Source of the DNA: Anaerozeibacter sp031551775
Lineage (GTDB): Bacteria; Bacillota; Clostridia; Christensenellales; Aristaeellaceae
DNA: 64,000 bases
NCBI GenBank assembly: GCA_031551775.1
Contig: JAVBND010000006.1
Location: 62,001-126,000, forward strand
Direction: 5' to 3'
The notes beneath the pieces were generated by a model that was not told the DNA's origin, did not search any database, and worked only from the letters and a program-made list of their open reading frames with translations. Positions 33,756 through 42,972 of the stretch are shown in pieces; position 1 is the stretch's first letter, and each line of letters starts with the position of its first letter. A program made the position numbers and the translations under genes.

Positions 33756-34942
33756 GACAGCAGCTCCGTCACTTTGTCAAGGATGGCGTCGGCCACGCCG
33801 CGCTTGTCCATGAGCGGGAGCGCGGTTTCGCCCTGGGCGTTCACCAGCGTGACCTGATTGGTGTCAACGCCAAACCCGGCGCCCGGGCGTGTGACGTCGT
33901 TGAAAACCACCAGGTCGCAGTTTTTTTTGACGAGTTTGCTGCGCGCATTGCCCACGAGGTCCCCGGTCTCGGCGGCAAACGCCACCAGGACCTGACCCGG
34001 TTTTTTCACTTCGCCAAGCGCCTTGGCCACGTCCGGCGTGGGCACGAGACTTAACGCCATGCCGTGTCCATCCTTCTTGATCTTGGTATCGGAGTAGGCG
34101 GCGGGCGTAAAATCCGCGGGCGCGGCCGCTTGAATCACCGCCTCCGCGTTTGGCGCGAGGTCCATCATGGCTTCATAGAGCGATTGTGTGGACGTGATCG
34201 GCACGAGCTTCACGCCGCTTGGCGGCGCAAGAGAGACCGGTCCTGAAATCAAAACAACATCCGCGCCCCGGTCACGCGCCGCCTCAGCGATGGCGTAGCC
34301 CATCTTGCCGGTCGAGCGGTTTGAAAGGAAGCGGATGGGGTCGATCATCTCGCGGGTAGGCCCAGCGGTGACCAGCACGCGCTTGCCTTCAAAATCGCGC
34401 TTGCCCAGGAGCAATCGCGCGACTTCCAGGGCGACCTCAGACGGCTCGCTCATGCGACCCACGTCCTCGTCGCCGCACGCGAGGTGTCCTGTGCCCGGGC
34501 CGATCGTTTTCATGCCGCGCGACGTCAGGCGCGCAACATTGTCCTGAACCGCGGCTGAGCGCCACATGGCGTTGTTCATGGCGGGCGCGATCAGGATTGG
34601 GCATGTCATGGCCATGGCGCTTGTGGTCAAAAGATCATCCGCGATGCCGCAGGCAATCTTGCCGATCACATTGGCGGTCGCGGGCGCGATCAAAAAAAGA
34701 TCAGCCGATTTCGCAAGCGACACATGCTCGATCTCAAAGCTGCGCTCGAACTGGTCCGCATACGCCTTTTCACCCGACAGGGTTTCAAAGGTGACCGGCG
34801 CGACAAATCGGCACGCGCTCTGAGTCATTACGACCCGAACGCGCGCGCCCATCTTTTTAAGCCTGCTCGTGATGTCCGCGGCCTTGTACGCGGCGATGCC
34901 GCCGGTAACGCCCAGCACCACGCACTTGCCGGATAGATTCAT
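33752..34942 (-). CDS. coaBC: Bifunctional phosphopantothenoylcysteine decarboxylase/synthetase CoaBC
   Basis: A 396-residue coenzyme A biosynthesis enzyme. The N-terminal CoaC flavin domain (about 1-185) has VTGGIAAYKA, IEHVSLAKSAD with the catalytic His, and PAMNNAMW. The C-terminal CoaB domain begins VLVTAGPTREMIDPIRFLSNRSTG and contains KIKKDG and NDVTRPGAGFG. CoaBC next to rpoZ, gmk and priA is the usual Firmicute order. Confidence 0.95.
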   Translation of the reverse strand: MNLSGKCVVLGVTGGIAAYKAADITSRLKKMGARVRVVMTQSACRFVAPVTFETLSGEKAYADQFERSFEIEHVSLAKSADLFLIAPATANVIGKIACGIADDLLTTSAMAMTCPILIAPAMNNAMWRSAAVQDNVARLTSRGMKTIGPGTGHLACGDEDVGRMSEPSEVALEVARLLLGKRDFEGKRVLVTAGPTREMIDPIRFLSNRSTGKMGYAIAEAARDRGADVVLISGPVSLAPPSGVKLVPITSTQSLYEAMMDLAPNAEAVIQAAAPADFTPAAYSDTKIKKDGHGMALSLVPTPDVAKALGEVKKPGQVLVAFAAETGDLVGNARSKLVKKNCDLVVFNDVTRPGAGFGVDTNQVTLVNAQGETALPLMDKRGVADAILDKVTELLS

Positions 34943-34943
34943 G

Positions 34944-35150
34944 TCACGCCTCGATTTCGTCGCGTGAGTAGGTAATCAACCCGCGGTTCACCTCGTCAAT
35001 GGAAATGGCAAGCGGCTTGATTTCCTTGGTATCAACCATGGGCGAAGCGCCGCCGATGATCTGGCGCGCGCGCTTGCTGGTTTCCACCGCCAGCGTATAC
35101 CGGCAATCTACTTTGGAAAGCAACTCGTTGATGGGGGGATCGATCATCAT
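34944..35150 (-). CDS. rpoZ: RNA polymerase omega subunit
   Basis: A 68-residue protein with the omega core: PPINELLSKVDCRYTLAVETSKRARQI and the LAISIDEVNRGLI segment. It helps assemble and stabilise RNA polymerase. ATG 35150 is 9 bases after GGAGG. It sits 22 bases after gmk and 1 base before coaBC. Confidence 0.92.
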   Translation of the reverse strand: MMIDPPINELLSKVDCRYTLAVETSKRARQIIGGASPMVDTKEIKPLAISIDEVNRGLITYSRDEIEA

Positions 35151-35172
35151 GGGGCATTACCTCCGAAAACAA

Positions 35173-35838
35173 TTATTCTCTCGTCTCACGATAATAAAGC
35201 GTCAGTGCTTCCAGCGCATCGTGCATATCGGAAAACTCGCTCGCCAGCGAATCGAGCAGCGCTTTTTCGCGCGCTCCGGTTTCATACGCGCCCTCGAGTA
35301 TCTCGACCAAGCGGTGAACCGCCGAGCGGACGTCGTCGTTGAGCACCAGGTACGTGTAACCCTTGGCGGCCGTAAGTTCACTGGGCACCTTGCGGATGCG
35401 GGCCTCCAGCTTGTTAAGGTCCTCAGTTCCCCGGTCCACCAGGCGCTTGATGAGCGAGCCGCGGCTGGGCGGCAATATAAAGACGCTGACCGTCTCAGGA
35501 TATTGCTCGATCACCTGTTGCGCCCCGGTATTTTCTATCTCAAGCAGCACGCTCTTGCCTTGATCGAGCTTTTCAAGCACCACGTCCTTGGGCGTTCCGT
35601 ACCAGTACCCGTTGTTGATCTGTGCCGACTCCAGGAGGTCGCCGCGCGCCCTTTTTGAAAGAAATTCACCTTCCGTAATGAAGTAGTAATGCACGCCGTT
35701 TATCTCGCCTGGGCGCGCCGGCCGCGTCGCACACGATACCGACAGTTCAATTTCAGGCCGCGCGCCGATCAGTTCCCGGCACAGCGTGCCCTTCCCCGCG
35801 CCCGACGGCCCCGATACCACGTACAACTTTCCCTTCAT
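35173..35838 (-). CDS. gmk: Guanylate kinase
   Basis: A 221-residue GMP kinase. It has the P-loop GPSGAGKGT near residues 9-17, SVSCATRPARPGEINGVHYYF for GMP contact, and FILPPSRGSLIKRLVDRGTE in the lid. The C-terminal 20 residues extend a little beyond the usual end. ATG 35838 with AGGAG 9 bases upstream is preferred to an upstream start. The remA gene (DUF370), usual between yicC and gmk in Firmicutes, is missing: the gap is 16 bases. Confidence 0.95.
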   Translation of the reverse strand: MKGKLYVVSGPSGAGKGTLCRELIGARPEIELSVSCATRPARPGEINGVHYYFITEGEFLSKRARGDLLESAQINNGYWYGTPKDVVLEKLDQGKSVLLEIENTGAQQVIEQYPETVSVFILPPSRGSLIKRLVDRGTEDLNKLEARIRKVPSELTAAKGYTYLVLNDDVRSAVHRLVEILEGAYETGAREKALLDSLASEFSDMHDALEALTLYYRETRE

Positions 35839-35854
35839 GAGCCCCGCTCCTTCG

Positions 35855-36724
35855 TTATTCGATGTTCTGTACTTGCTCGCGCATCTTCTCGATTTCAGCC
35901 TTGGCCGCGACCACCGCCTGCGTGATGGGAACATCCTGCGATTTGCTGGATACAGTGTTCACTTCGCGGTTGAGCTCTTGCACGATGAAGTCAAGTTTGC
36001 GCCCCACGCTCTCATCAATCGTCAGCGCGTCGCGCATTTGCGAGATGTGGCTGGCGAGCCGCACCAGTTCTTCGCTGACCGCGCTGCGGTCAGCCATGAG
36101 CGCGACCTCGGTGAGCAGGCGTCCCTCATCCACCTTCGATCCGATCAATTCCTCGATGCGTTCCTTCAGGCGCGCCTCGTATGCCTTGACCGTCTCGGGA
36201 TAGCGCGTGTGGATCTGTCCGGCCATGTCTTCCAGGCGTTTAAGCCGCATCAGCAGGTCTTGGGCAAGCGACTGGCCTTCCCGTGCGCGCATGGCGCCAA
36301 GTTCCGCGAGAGCCCCGGCAACCGCAAGGCTCATGAGCGACCTGAGCGCCTCCCGGTCCTCCTCGGCTTCCGCCACCACCAACACGTCCGGCAAGCGGGA
36401 TAAGCCCATCAGCGTGCGGTCATCGTGAAGGCCGGTTGCCGTCAACTGTTCAAGCGCGTCATAGTATGCCTTCGCGAGCGGCATGTCAACCGTGACCGTC
36501 TTGGCATCGGAGCGCATGTTGCGGTAGGTTGCAAAAACATCCACATGTCCGCGCGCGATTTGGGTAGCGAGTTGCCGCCTGATGTCCTCTTCCATGAATG
36601 AGAACGAGCGCGGCATGCGGAAGGAGACGTCGAGAAACCGGTGATTGACCGATTTCAGTTCCACTGTGAGCTGGCGGCCATCCACTTCGACGGACGAGCG
36701 CCCATAGCCGGTCATGCTGTTCAT
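35855..36724 (-). CDS. yicC: YicC-family endoribonuclease-like protein
   Basis: A 289-residue YicC/YloC family protein. It has the family opening MNSMTGYGR and SVNHRFLDVSFRMP and the C-terminal DUF1732 segment REVNTVSSKSQD with a preceding KLDFIVQELNRE. Family members have been reported to act in RNA decay. It is first in the 13-gene minus-strand operon that runs to rpe. GGAGG precedes the ATG by about 5 bases. Confidence 0.92.
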   Translation of the reverse strand: MNSMTGYGRSSVEVDGRQLTVELKSVNHRFLDVSFRMPRSFSFMEEDIRRQLATQIARGHVDVFATYRNMRSDAKTVTVDMPLAKAYYDALEQLTATGLHDDRTLMGLSRLPDVLVVAEAEEDREALRSLMSLAVAGALAELGAMRAREGQSLAQDLLMRLKRLEDMAGQIHTRYPETVKAYEARLKERIEELIGSKVDEGRLLTEVALMADRSAVSEELVRLASHISQMRDALTIDESVGRKLDFIVQELNREVNTVSSKSQDVPITQAVVAAKAEIEKMREQVQNIE

Positions 36725-36776
36725 AGTGCCTCCGCGCAGGACCTTCGCTTGGTGCGATGCGGTCCTTATCCTATGT

Positions 36777-36804
36777 ATTATACCATAGTTTGAGCCGGGT
36801 CAAC
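36777..36804 (-). promoter_or_regulatory. Promoter of the yicC-to-rpe operon
   Basis: On the minus strand, GTTGAC (36804-36799) and a perfect TATAAT (36782-36777) are 16 bases apart. The promoter overlaps the 3' end of ligA, transcribed in the same direction, so read-through from ligA is also possible. Confidence 0.65.
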
Positions 36805-38781
36805 GTTAATTTTCTTTAGGAATGTGGTTTCATCCAGGACTTCAATGCCCAGTTCCTCCGCCTTGTTAAGTTTGCTGCCCGCGTTTTCGCCCGCAAGCAC
36901 AAATGAGGTTTTCTTCGATACCGATGACGCGGCCTTGCCGCCGTTGGCAACGATCAACCGCTCGGCCTGCTGGCGGGACAAGTGCTTTAGCGTGCCCGTC
37001 AGGGCAACCGTGAGGCCGGTGAGCGCCCCGCCCGCCTTAGCGCCTTCAAACGATGGATTGAGCCCCGCCTCGATGAGGCGCCCGACCTCCTCGCGATTGT
37101 TCTCATCCTCAAAGAATTGTACGACACTCCCCGCGACGATGGGGCCGACATCGCCAATCGCGGTCAGTTCATCTGCCGTGGCGCTTTCTATCGCCGAAAC
37201 CGACGGGTACCTTTCGCACAAAGACCGTGCGGTCTTGCGCCCGACATTGGGGATGCCCAGCGCGTAGACGAAGGCGTCAAGCGGGCGGGACTTGCTCTTC
37301 TCAATTGCCAGGATGAGGTTTTCGGCTTTCTTCTGGGCGAAACGCTCAAGCGGGCGCAGTTCTTCCTTCGTCAGGCGGTAAAGCGCGCTGGGTTCGGCAA
37401 CGCCGAGCTGCTCAAACAACTGCAACGCCGTCTTTTCAGAGAACCCTTCAATGTCCATGGCATCGCGCGAGGCATAATGGCTCATGCGCGCTACGATCTG
37501 CGGTATGCACCCGTCGCGGTTTTCGCAGAACAAGTGCGCGCCCTTTTCGGTTACCGGTCCGCCGCATGCGGGGCAGCGCGCGGGCTTTTCAATCTCGCGC
37601 TCGCCGGGCACGTACGCTTCCACCCGCCCCATGATTTCCGGGATCACTTCATTGGATCGGCGTATCCAGACCTTTGCGCCGATGCGCACGCGTTTTCGAA
37701 GGATGTCGCCGTAGTTGTTGAGGGTTGCCCGCTTGACCGTCGCGCCCGCGAGTTCCACCGCTTCCACGTGCGCAAGCGGGGTGAGTTTCCCGGTACGGCC
37801 AAGTTCCCACGTCACGTCATTGAGCGTCGTGGTCACTTCTTCCGCTTCAAATTTATAGGCCACAGCCCAGCGCGGGAATTTCTCGGTCGTGCCGAGGGTG
37901 TCGCGCGTCTTAAAATCACACACCTTGATGACCGCGCCGTCGATCATGTAATCGAGTTCGGCTCGCGCTTCCTCAATCTCTCCGACCGCGGCCAGCGCGT
38001 CTTCGATTGAGGCGGCATAGACTTCGCAGCCGCTGACCGGAAAGCGGTTTTCAGTAAGAAAAGCAAGCATCTCCCTCTGATCCTGAAACGCGCGCCCCTC
38101 GATGTATCCAACGTCATAGAAGCAGGCGTCGAGTTTGCGCGAAGCGGTTACGGCGGGGTCCAGGTTTCTCAGTGCGCCCGCCGCGCCGTTGCGCGGGTTT
38201 TTTAGCGGTTCCGCCGCGGCCTTGTTGTACGCGTCAAAGACGCTCAAACGCATGAATGCTTCTCCATGCACTTCAACGCGCCCTTTATACGCAATCGACA
38301 GCGGAATGGAACGGATGGTCATCACCTGAGGCAGGATGCGCTCCCCCACTTCGCCGTTTCCGCGCGTAGCCGCCTGCGTAAGAAGACCGCCCTCATAGGT
38401 CAGATTGACCGTCAGGCCGTCGAATTTGTGCTCCACAACGAAAGACAATGGATCAAGCTCAAGTCCCCGTTCGTTCGCCTGCGCCCATAGCTTGACCGCG
38501 CGGTCCGCCCACTGGATGAGCGCTTCGCGCGATTGCGCCTTGTCCATCGACCAGAGGCGGGCCAGGTGCCGGTGCGGCGCAAAGGCGGCAAGCGGCTCAG
38601 CGCCTACGCGCCTCGTCGGCGAATCGGGAAGTACCGTGCCATTTTCTTTTTCAAGAGAGACCAACTCATCGTACAGCGCATCCCACTGGGCGTCCGTCAG
38701 GTCAGAACTGCTTAAAGTATAGTACGCGTATGCGGTCTGATTCAGGCGCGCTACCAGCGCCTTCATCCTCTCCACACACAT
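36778..38781 (-). CDS. ligA: NAD-dependent DNA ligase LigA
   Basis: A 667-residue ligase that joins Okazaki fragments and repair nicks. The N-terminal Ia domain begins near YYTLSSSDLTDAQWD. The AMP-accepting Lys lies in VEHKFDGLTV (KxDG), with TRGNGEVGE after it. The zinc Cys are in CPACGG and FCENRDGC, followed by helix-hairpin-helix repeats and a C-terminal BRCT domain from about residue 590. The start could be ATG 38781, GTG 38775 or ATG 38766; a GGAGGGG lies just before 38781. It follows pcrA by 6 bases. Confidence 0.95.
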   Translation of the reverse strand: MCVERMKALVARLNQTAYAYYTLSSSDLTDAQWDALYDELVSLEKENGTVLPDSPTRRVGAEPLAAFAPHRHLARLWSMDKAQSREALIQWADRAVKLWAQANERGLELDPLSFVVEHKFDGLTVNLTYEGGLLTQAATRGNGEVGERILPQVMTIRSIPLSIAYKGRVEVHGEAFMRLSVFDAYNKAAAEPLKNPRNGAAGALRNLDPAVTASRKLDACFYDVGYIEGRAFQDQREMLAFLTENRFPVSGCEVYAASIEDALAAVGEIEEARAELDYMIDGAVIKVCDFKTRDTLGTTEKFPRWAVAYKFEAEEVTTTLNDVTWELGRTGKLTPLAHVEAVELAGATVKRATLNNYGDILRKRVRIGAKVWIRRSNEVIPEIMGRVEAYVPGEREIEKPARCPACGGPVTEKGAHLFCENRDGCIPQIVARMSHYASRDAMDIEGFSEKTALQLFEQLGVAEPSALYRLTKEELRPLERFAQKKAENLILAIEKSKSRPLDAFVYALGIPNVGRKTARSLCERYPSVSAIESATADELTAIGDVGPIVAGSVVQFFEDENNREEVGRLIEAGLNPSFEGAKAGGALTGLTVALTGTLKHLSRQQAERLIVANGGKAASSVSKKTSFVLAGENAGSKLNKAEELGIEVLDETTFLKKINVDPAQTMV

Positions 38782-38787
38782 CCCCTC

Positions 38788-41076
38788 CTAAATTTTGATA
38801 ACCGGCGCCGTGCTCGCCGCGAATGTCTTTTCGCCGCGGCCGTCAAACGCGATGACGATGCGCGCGTCGCGTCCGCTGCCCATGACTTCCTGAATCGTGC
38901 CCTCTCCGAACATCTTGTGGCGCACGCGGTCGCCGGGCGCGAACAGCACGGCCCCCGCGAATTCGCGCGCGGGCGAGGGCACAAAGCCCTTTGAAACACC
39001 CGGGATGCCGAGCGCGGCGGGCTTCTTCACGGGCCTGCCCCCGTCATCTAAATCAAACGGCGGACGCTCACCGCTGCCGGCAACGCCAAACGAACCGGAA
39101 CGCCCTGCGACAGGACTTGCAAGGCGCATGGGCGCGCCTTGCTTTCGCGGCCCGTCGTCAATCAGGCGGGGCGGGATCTCGGACAGGAAGCGCGAAGGTT
39201 CGCCATATTGGCGATTGCCGTAGAGCATGCGTGAATGCGCCGAGGACATGTAGAGCCGCTTCATCGCGCGGGTGATCGCCACATAGCAAAGCCGCCGTTC
39301 TTCTTCAAGCTTCGTCTCGTCGCCCAGCGCGCGCGTGGTCGGAAACAAGCCGTCCTCTAGGCCGATTACGAACACATAGGGAAACTCAAGCCCCTTGGCC
39401 GAATGCATGGTCATGAGCGTCAGCGCCTGACTCATGTCCCCGCTGTTGTCGAGGTCGGTCACCAGCGCCACGTTCTCGAGGAACCCATCGATCCCCTCAT
39501 CCGGGTTTTGCTGCTCGTATTGCTCAACCGCGCCGATCAATTCCTCAATGTTTTGAAGGCGTGCGGTGTTCTCGTCGTTCTTGACCTCTTCGTACTGCCG
39601 CTTGTAACCGGTCACATCGATGACCGTCCTCAGAAACTCGCTCGGCGTCTTTTCAAAGCGCGCCTCAAGCAGGCTGTTTAAGATGCCCGCAAACCCGGCG
39701 ACGGCACTCTTCGCGCGGGAAGAAAGCGCGATCAAGTCGCTGGAGATCACCGATACATAAAGCGGTACGCTCTCCCGCCCGGCATACTCCATGAGAATTT
39801 CAACCGTCGAATCGCCGATGCCGCGCTTGGGTTCGTTGATGATGCGCCTGAGCGCCACCTGGTCGTCGGGGTTGACCACGGCGCGCAGGTAGGCGATCAG
39901 GTCCTTGACTTCCTTGCGGTCGTAGAACTTGAGCCCGCCGTAGACGCGGTACGCGATGCCGCTTCGAACAAGCGCCTCTTCAAGCACGCGCGATTGCGCG
40001 TTGGTTCGGTAGAGCACGGCGCACGAACCGGGCGTTACGCCGTCGCGCTTGAGCGCGCTGATTTGGGCGCACACCCAGGCGGCCTCGTCGCGTTCGTCCT
40101 GGGCCGTGTACTTCCTGATCTTCTCGCCGTCCCCCGCTTCGGTCCACAGCGCCTTTTCCTTGCGCCCGTAGTTGTGCGCGATTACCTGATTGGCGGCGTT
40201 CAATATGGTACCGGTCGAACGGTAGTTCTGTTCGAGTTTAACCACCTTGGCATCGGGATAATCGTTTTCAAAGCCCAGGATGATTTGAATGTCCGCGCCG
40301 CGCCACCCGTAAATTGACTGGTCGTCGTCGCCCACGACGCAGAGGTTGCGTTTCTCGCCCGCTATGAGACGGACAAGATCGTACTGCGCGCGGTTTGTGT
40401 CCTGGTATTCGTCTACCAATACGTAGTCAAACTTGTGCCGGTAGTATTCAAGCACCGGTGGGTGTTCGACGAACAGCGTCAGCGTCTTGACCAGGAGGTC
40501 GTCAAAGTCCAGCGCGTTTGATTCCTTGAGCCGCTTCTCATAACTTTTGAACAGATCGCGAATCTTTTTTGCACGGAAGGACTCCGCGCCGCGAAGGGTT
40601 TCTTTTTCAAGCCACTCGTCCGGCGTTTGCATGTTGTTCTTGGCGTCTGAAATGGCGCTTTTGATCACGCGCGGCTGGTAAAGCTTATCGCTTAAGTCCA
40701 TCTCTTTGAGGAGAGACCGGATCACCGTCATCTGATCGTCGTCGTCATAAATGGTAAAGGAACGCTTGTAGCCGATCTTTTCTATATCGCGCCGCAGAAT
40801 CCTCGCGCAGCACGCGTGAAAGGTCATGACCCAAGCGTCCGCGGCGTCCCCCCCGCACAGCGTTTCCACGCGCGCGACCATCTCTTTGGCAGCTTTGTTG
40901 GTAAACGTAATGGCCAGTATCTTCCACGCCGGTACGCCCTTTTCGATCAAGTGCGCAATCCGGTAGGTGAGCACACGCGTCTTGCCCGAACCCGCGCCCG
41001 CAAGCACCAGCAGCGGCCCTTCCGTGGACGTGACCGCCTCGCGCTGCGGAGGGTTGAGCTTCAATAAATCAATCAT
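38788..41076 (-). CDS. pcrA: UvrD-family DNA helicase PcrA
   Basis: A 762-residue superfamily 1A helicase for repair and rolling-circle replication. Motifs are LNPPQREAV (Q-motif), AGAGSGKTRVL (Walker A), VDEYQDTNRAQY (motif II), VGDDDQSIYGWRGA (III), LEQNYRST (IV), MTMHSAKGLEFPYVF (V) and RRLCYVAITRA (VI). The C-terminal 90 residues include a linker and a Tudor-like domain (VLFAPGDRVRHKMFGEGTI). It sits between yerC and ligA. Confidence 0.96.
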   Translation of the reverse strand: MIDLLKLNPPQREAVTSTEGPLLVLAGAGSGKTRVLTYRIAHLIEKGVPAWKILAITFTNKAAKEMVARVETLCGGDAADAWVMTFHACCARILRRDIEKIGYKRSFTIYDDDDQMTVIRSLLKEMDLSDKLYQPRVIKSAISDAKNNMQTPDEWLEKETLRGAESFRAKKIRDLFKSYEKRLKESNALDFDDLLVKTLTLFVEHPPVLEYYRHKFDYVLVDEYQDTNRAQYDLVRLIAGEKRNLCVVGDDDQSIYGWRGADIQIILGFENDYPDAKVVKLEQNYRSTGTILNAANQVIAHNYGRKEKALWTEAGDGEKIRKYTAQDERDEAAWVCAQISALKRDGVTPGSCAVLYRTNAQSRVLEEALVRSGIAYRVYGGLKFYDRKEVKDLIAYLRAVVNPDDQVALRRIINEPKRGIGDSTVEILMEYAGRESVPLYVSVISSDLIALSSRAKSAVAGFAGILNSLLEARFEKTPSEFLRTVIDVTGYKRQYEEVKNDENTARLQNIEELIGAVEQYEQQNPDEGIDGFLENVALVTDLDNSGDMSQALTLMTMHSAKGLEFPYVFVIGLEDGLFPTTRALGDETKLEEERRLCYVAITRAMKRLYMSSAHSRMLYGNRQYGEPSRFLSEIPPRLIDDGPRKQGAPMRLASPVAGRSGSFGVAGSGERPPFDLDDGGRPVKKPAALGIPGVSKGFVPSPAREFAGAVLFAPGDRVRHKMFGEGTIQEVMGSGRDARIVIAFDGRGEKTFAASTAPVIKI

Positions 41077-41079
41077 CTG

Positions 41080-41364
41080 TTACTCCTGTATCCTTTTAAG
41101 CACCATCTCATACCCGCCCGCGCCATAGCTAAGGCACCTGTTCACGCGGCTGATCGTCGCGGTGGACACGCCGGTCTTCTGTGCGATTTCGTTGTAGGTG
41201 ATCTTGCCTTTGAGCAAAAGCGCCACTTCGAGCCGTTGCGCCAGGTCCTGAAGCTCCTTGATCGTAAGCAGATCTTCGAGCAGCGCATAGCATTCATCTT
41301 CGCTTTGAAGTGATAAAATCGCCTTGACCAGGCGGTCTGTGTTCGGGTTCTTGAACTTTTCCAT
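41080..41364 (-). CDS. yerC: YerC/YecD-family TrpR-like DNA-binding protein
   Basis: A 94-residue helical regulator related to TrpR. It has the core LAQRLEVALLLKGKITYNEIA, then KTGVSTATISRVNRCLSYG, a helix-turn-helix recognition region. In Bacillus yerC lies close to the pcrB-pcrA-ligA cluster, as here. ATG 41364 follows GGGGG by 7 bases; a GTG at 41400 would add 12 residues but has a poor ribosome binding site. The regulatory targets are unknown. Confidence 0.85.
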   Translation of the reverse strand: MEKFKNPNTDRLVKAILSLQSEDECYALLEDLLTIKELQDLAQRLEVALLLKGKITYNEIAQKTGVSTATISRVNRCLSYGAGGYEMVLKRIQE

Positions 41365-41416
41365 GACGAACCCCCGTTCCTCATCGTATTCTAATTGCAC
41401 CTAAACCACGCTTAAT

Positions 41417-41466
41417 ACTTTACCACAGGCAAGCATATTGCGCAAGCGCGGCAAGTGTGATAAAAT
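41417..41466. promoter_or_regulatory. Overlapping divergent promoters for yerC and the XpaC-like gene
   Basis: Plus strand: TTGCGC (41438-41443) and TAAAAT (41461-41466), 17 apart. Minus strand: TTGCGC (41445-41440) and TAAAGT (41422-41417), 17 apart. The two -35 boxes overlap in the palindrome TTGCGCAA, so the polymerases would compete. Confidence 0.6.
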
Positions 41467-41496
41467 GGTTGCATCGCAAAGAGAGGGAGAACAGAA

Positions 41497-42540
41497 GTGT
41501 CCAAAGAAACCAAGGCCTTTAACCCATCGTGGTTCATGGTAATCGTCATGCTGAGCGCTTTCTGGCCAGTTGGGCTTTATTTTTTGTGGTCTAAGCTGCA
41601 AACGCTCGACGCGCCCACGCCTGAGAAACCCCGTAAGCGCGGCCTGCGCACGGGCGGCATCATTGCGATTCTCGGTGCGCTGTTTCTGGGCGCAACGGAG
41701 GGAATCAGCGGGTTCTGGATGGTATTTTGGATGCTGGGCGGCGCGGCGCTGATGTACTTTGACCGCTATCAACAAAAGCGCGAAGGCAAACTGACCCATT
41801 ACCGCGCGGTGATCGGCGACAACCACTCCATGGCGATTTCCGAAATTGCTTCAGCCATCGGCGTCGATTACAACACGGCCTGCCGGGATCTCAAGCAGAT
41901 GATCGACGACAAGTATTTCTCCAAAGGCGCCTACCTCGATTATGGAAACGGCATGTTTGTTTCGCACAGCCAATACGCACCCAAGGGCGCATCCGCCCCG
42001 AAAGCACAAAAGCAAAGCGAAAAAACCAAGCAGACCGCGGCAACCGCCTCCCCCGAACCCCAATCGCGTCCCCACAATGGGCCGGTAGAGGAAGAAAACG
42101 AATACGTGAGGTGGCTGACGCAAATTCGCACGGCCAACCACGCGATTAAGGATGAACGCCTGTCCGATCAGATTGATGAGATCGAACAGTACACCGCGAA
42201 CATTTTCGAATGTGTGGTCGAACGCCCCGAGAAGAAGCGCGAGATACACACGTTCATGAACTACTACCTGCCCACGACCCTTAAGCTTCTGAACGCCTAC
42301 GCGCGCCTTGAGCGGCAAAACGTGAACGGCGGCGGGATCGAAGAGAGCAAGAAGAATATCGAAGGCTTGGTGGATCAACTGGTTTTTGCGTTCAAACGGC
42401 AAAATGAACAAATGTTCGAAAAGGATGCCATGGACATTTCTTCCGACATCAAGGTCATGGAGACCATGCTCGCCCGTGACGGCCTGAGCGGCAATGGATT
42501 CGCTCAAAGCCACTTCGCCGCCGCCCAGAGGAAACAATAG
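41497..42540 (+). CDS. XpaC-like membrane protein (5-bromo-4-chloroindolyl phosphate hydrolysis family)
   Basis: A 347-residue protein. Two hydrophobic segments near residues 10-30 and 45-80 suggest an N-terminal membrane anchor. A winged-helix-like stretch follows near 105-155 (AISEIASAIGVDYNTACRDLKQMI). After a Gln/Pro-rich linker comes an XpaC-like helical domain to about residue 330. XpaC proteins are often next to telA genes; none is seen here. The GTG start has GGGAG 7 bases before. A terminator belonging to the hairpin repeat follows the stop. The function is unclear. Confidence 0.72.
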   Translation: MSKETKAFNPSWFMVIVMLSAFWPVGLYFLWSKLQTLDAPTPEKPRKRGLRTGGIIAILGALFLGATEGISGFWMVFWMLGGAALMYFDRYQQKREGKLTHYRAVIGDNHSMAISEIASAIGVDYNTACRDLKQMIDDKYFSKGAYLDYGNGMFVSHSQYAPKGASAPKAQKQSEKTKQTAATASPEPQSRPHNGPVEEENEYVRWLTQIRTANHAIKDERLSDQIDEIEQYTANIFECVVERPEKKREIHTFMNYYLPTTLKLLNAYARLERQNVNGGGIEESKKNIEGLVDQLVFAFKRQNEQMFEKDAMDISSDIKVMETMLARDGLSGNGFAQSHFAAAQRKQ

Positions 42541-42550
42541 AAAACCAAAA

Positions 42551-42629
42551 GGCCCTGGTGCAGTTTCGTGGCTTCTGCAACAGGGCCTTTTTTTCCGGGC
42601 CTGGGTGCTGTTGCTTGTGCAACAGCACC
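42551..42629 (+). repeat. Double-hairpin repeat, copy A (terminator plus hairpin)
   Basis: The first hairpin pairs 42551-42564 with 42574-42587 (GGCCCTG outer, TGCAG inner) and is followed by seven T, so it can end transcription of the XpaC-like gene. The second pairs GGTGCTGTTGC (42604-42614) with GCAACAGCACC (42619-42629) over TTGT. An almost identical unit in the same orientation lies at 43876-43953, but the loop of its first hairpin is the reverse complement of this one. Confidence 0.85.
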
Positions 42630-42972
42630 TTTATCGCGCGCACCACGCGCATCACGCCCGCGCGAACCACGCAACGGGATACCGATTGTACCCAATGTGC
42701 GATGGGGCGACGAAAGGACCTATGCGTTTGCGTTTGAAGGACTTGAGCCGGGCGGGTCGTTCGCCGTCGGCACGAATGGCACGATGCGAGACAAGCTGGA
42801 TCGATACTACTTCGAGAAGGGTTTGGAACGGATGGCGGAGGCGCTTAGGCCGAGCACGATCATCTGCTATGGCGCGGCGCCGGATGCGATCTTTGCGAAG
42901 CATCGGAAGAATGGAATCGAGGTTATCCCAATCGAGCATTACGCCTTGACCGTTCGGAAGGCGGTGGTATAA
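42568..42972 (+). pseudogene. 5'-truncated DUF4417 gene remnant
   Basis: The frame opens inside the hairpin repeat; homology begins only near 42672. Residues from RNGIPIVPNVRWGDERTY onward match the C-terminal part of DUF4417 (AFAFEGLEPGGSFAVGTNG, then a YG in TIICYGAAPDA). The N-terminal half, about 100 or more residues in intact members, is gone and replaced by repeat sequence. The stop TAA shares its last base with the next ATG (TAATG), so any translation is coupled to the toxin-like gene. DUF4417 genes often lie in mobile regions. The gene is probably non-functional, but the coupling could still support expression. Confidence 0.65.
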
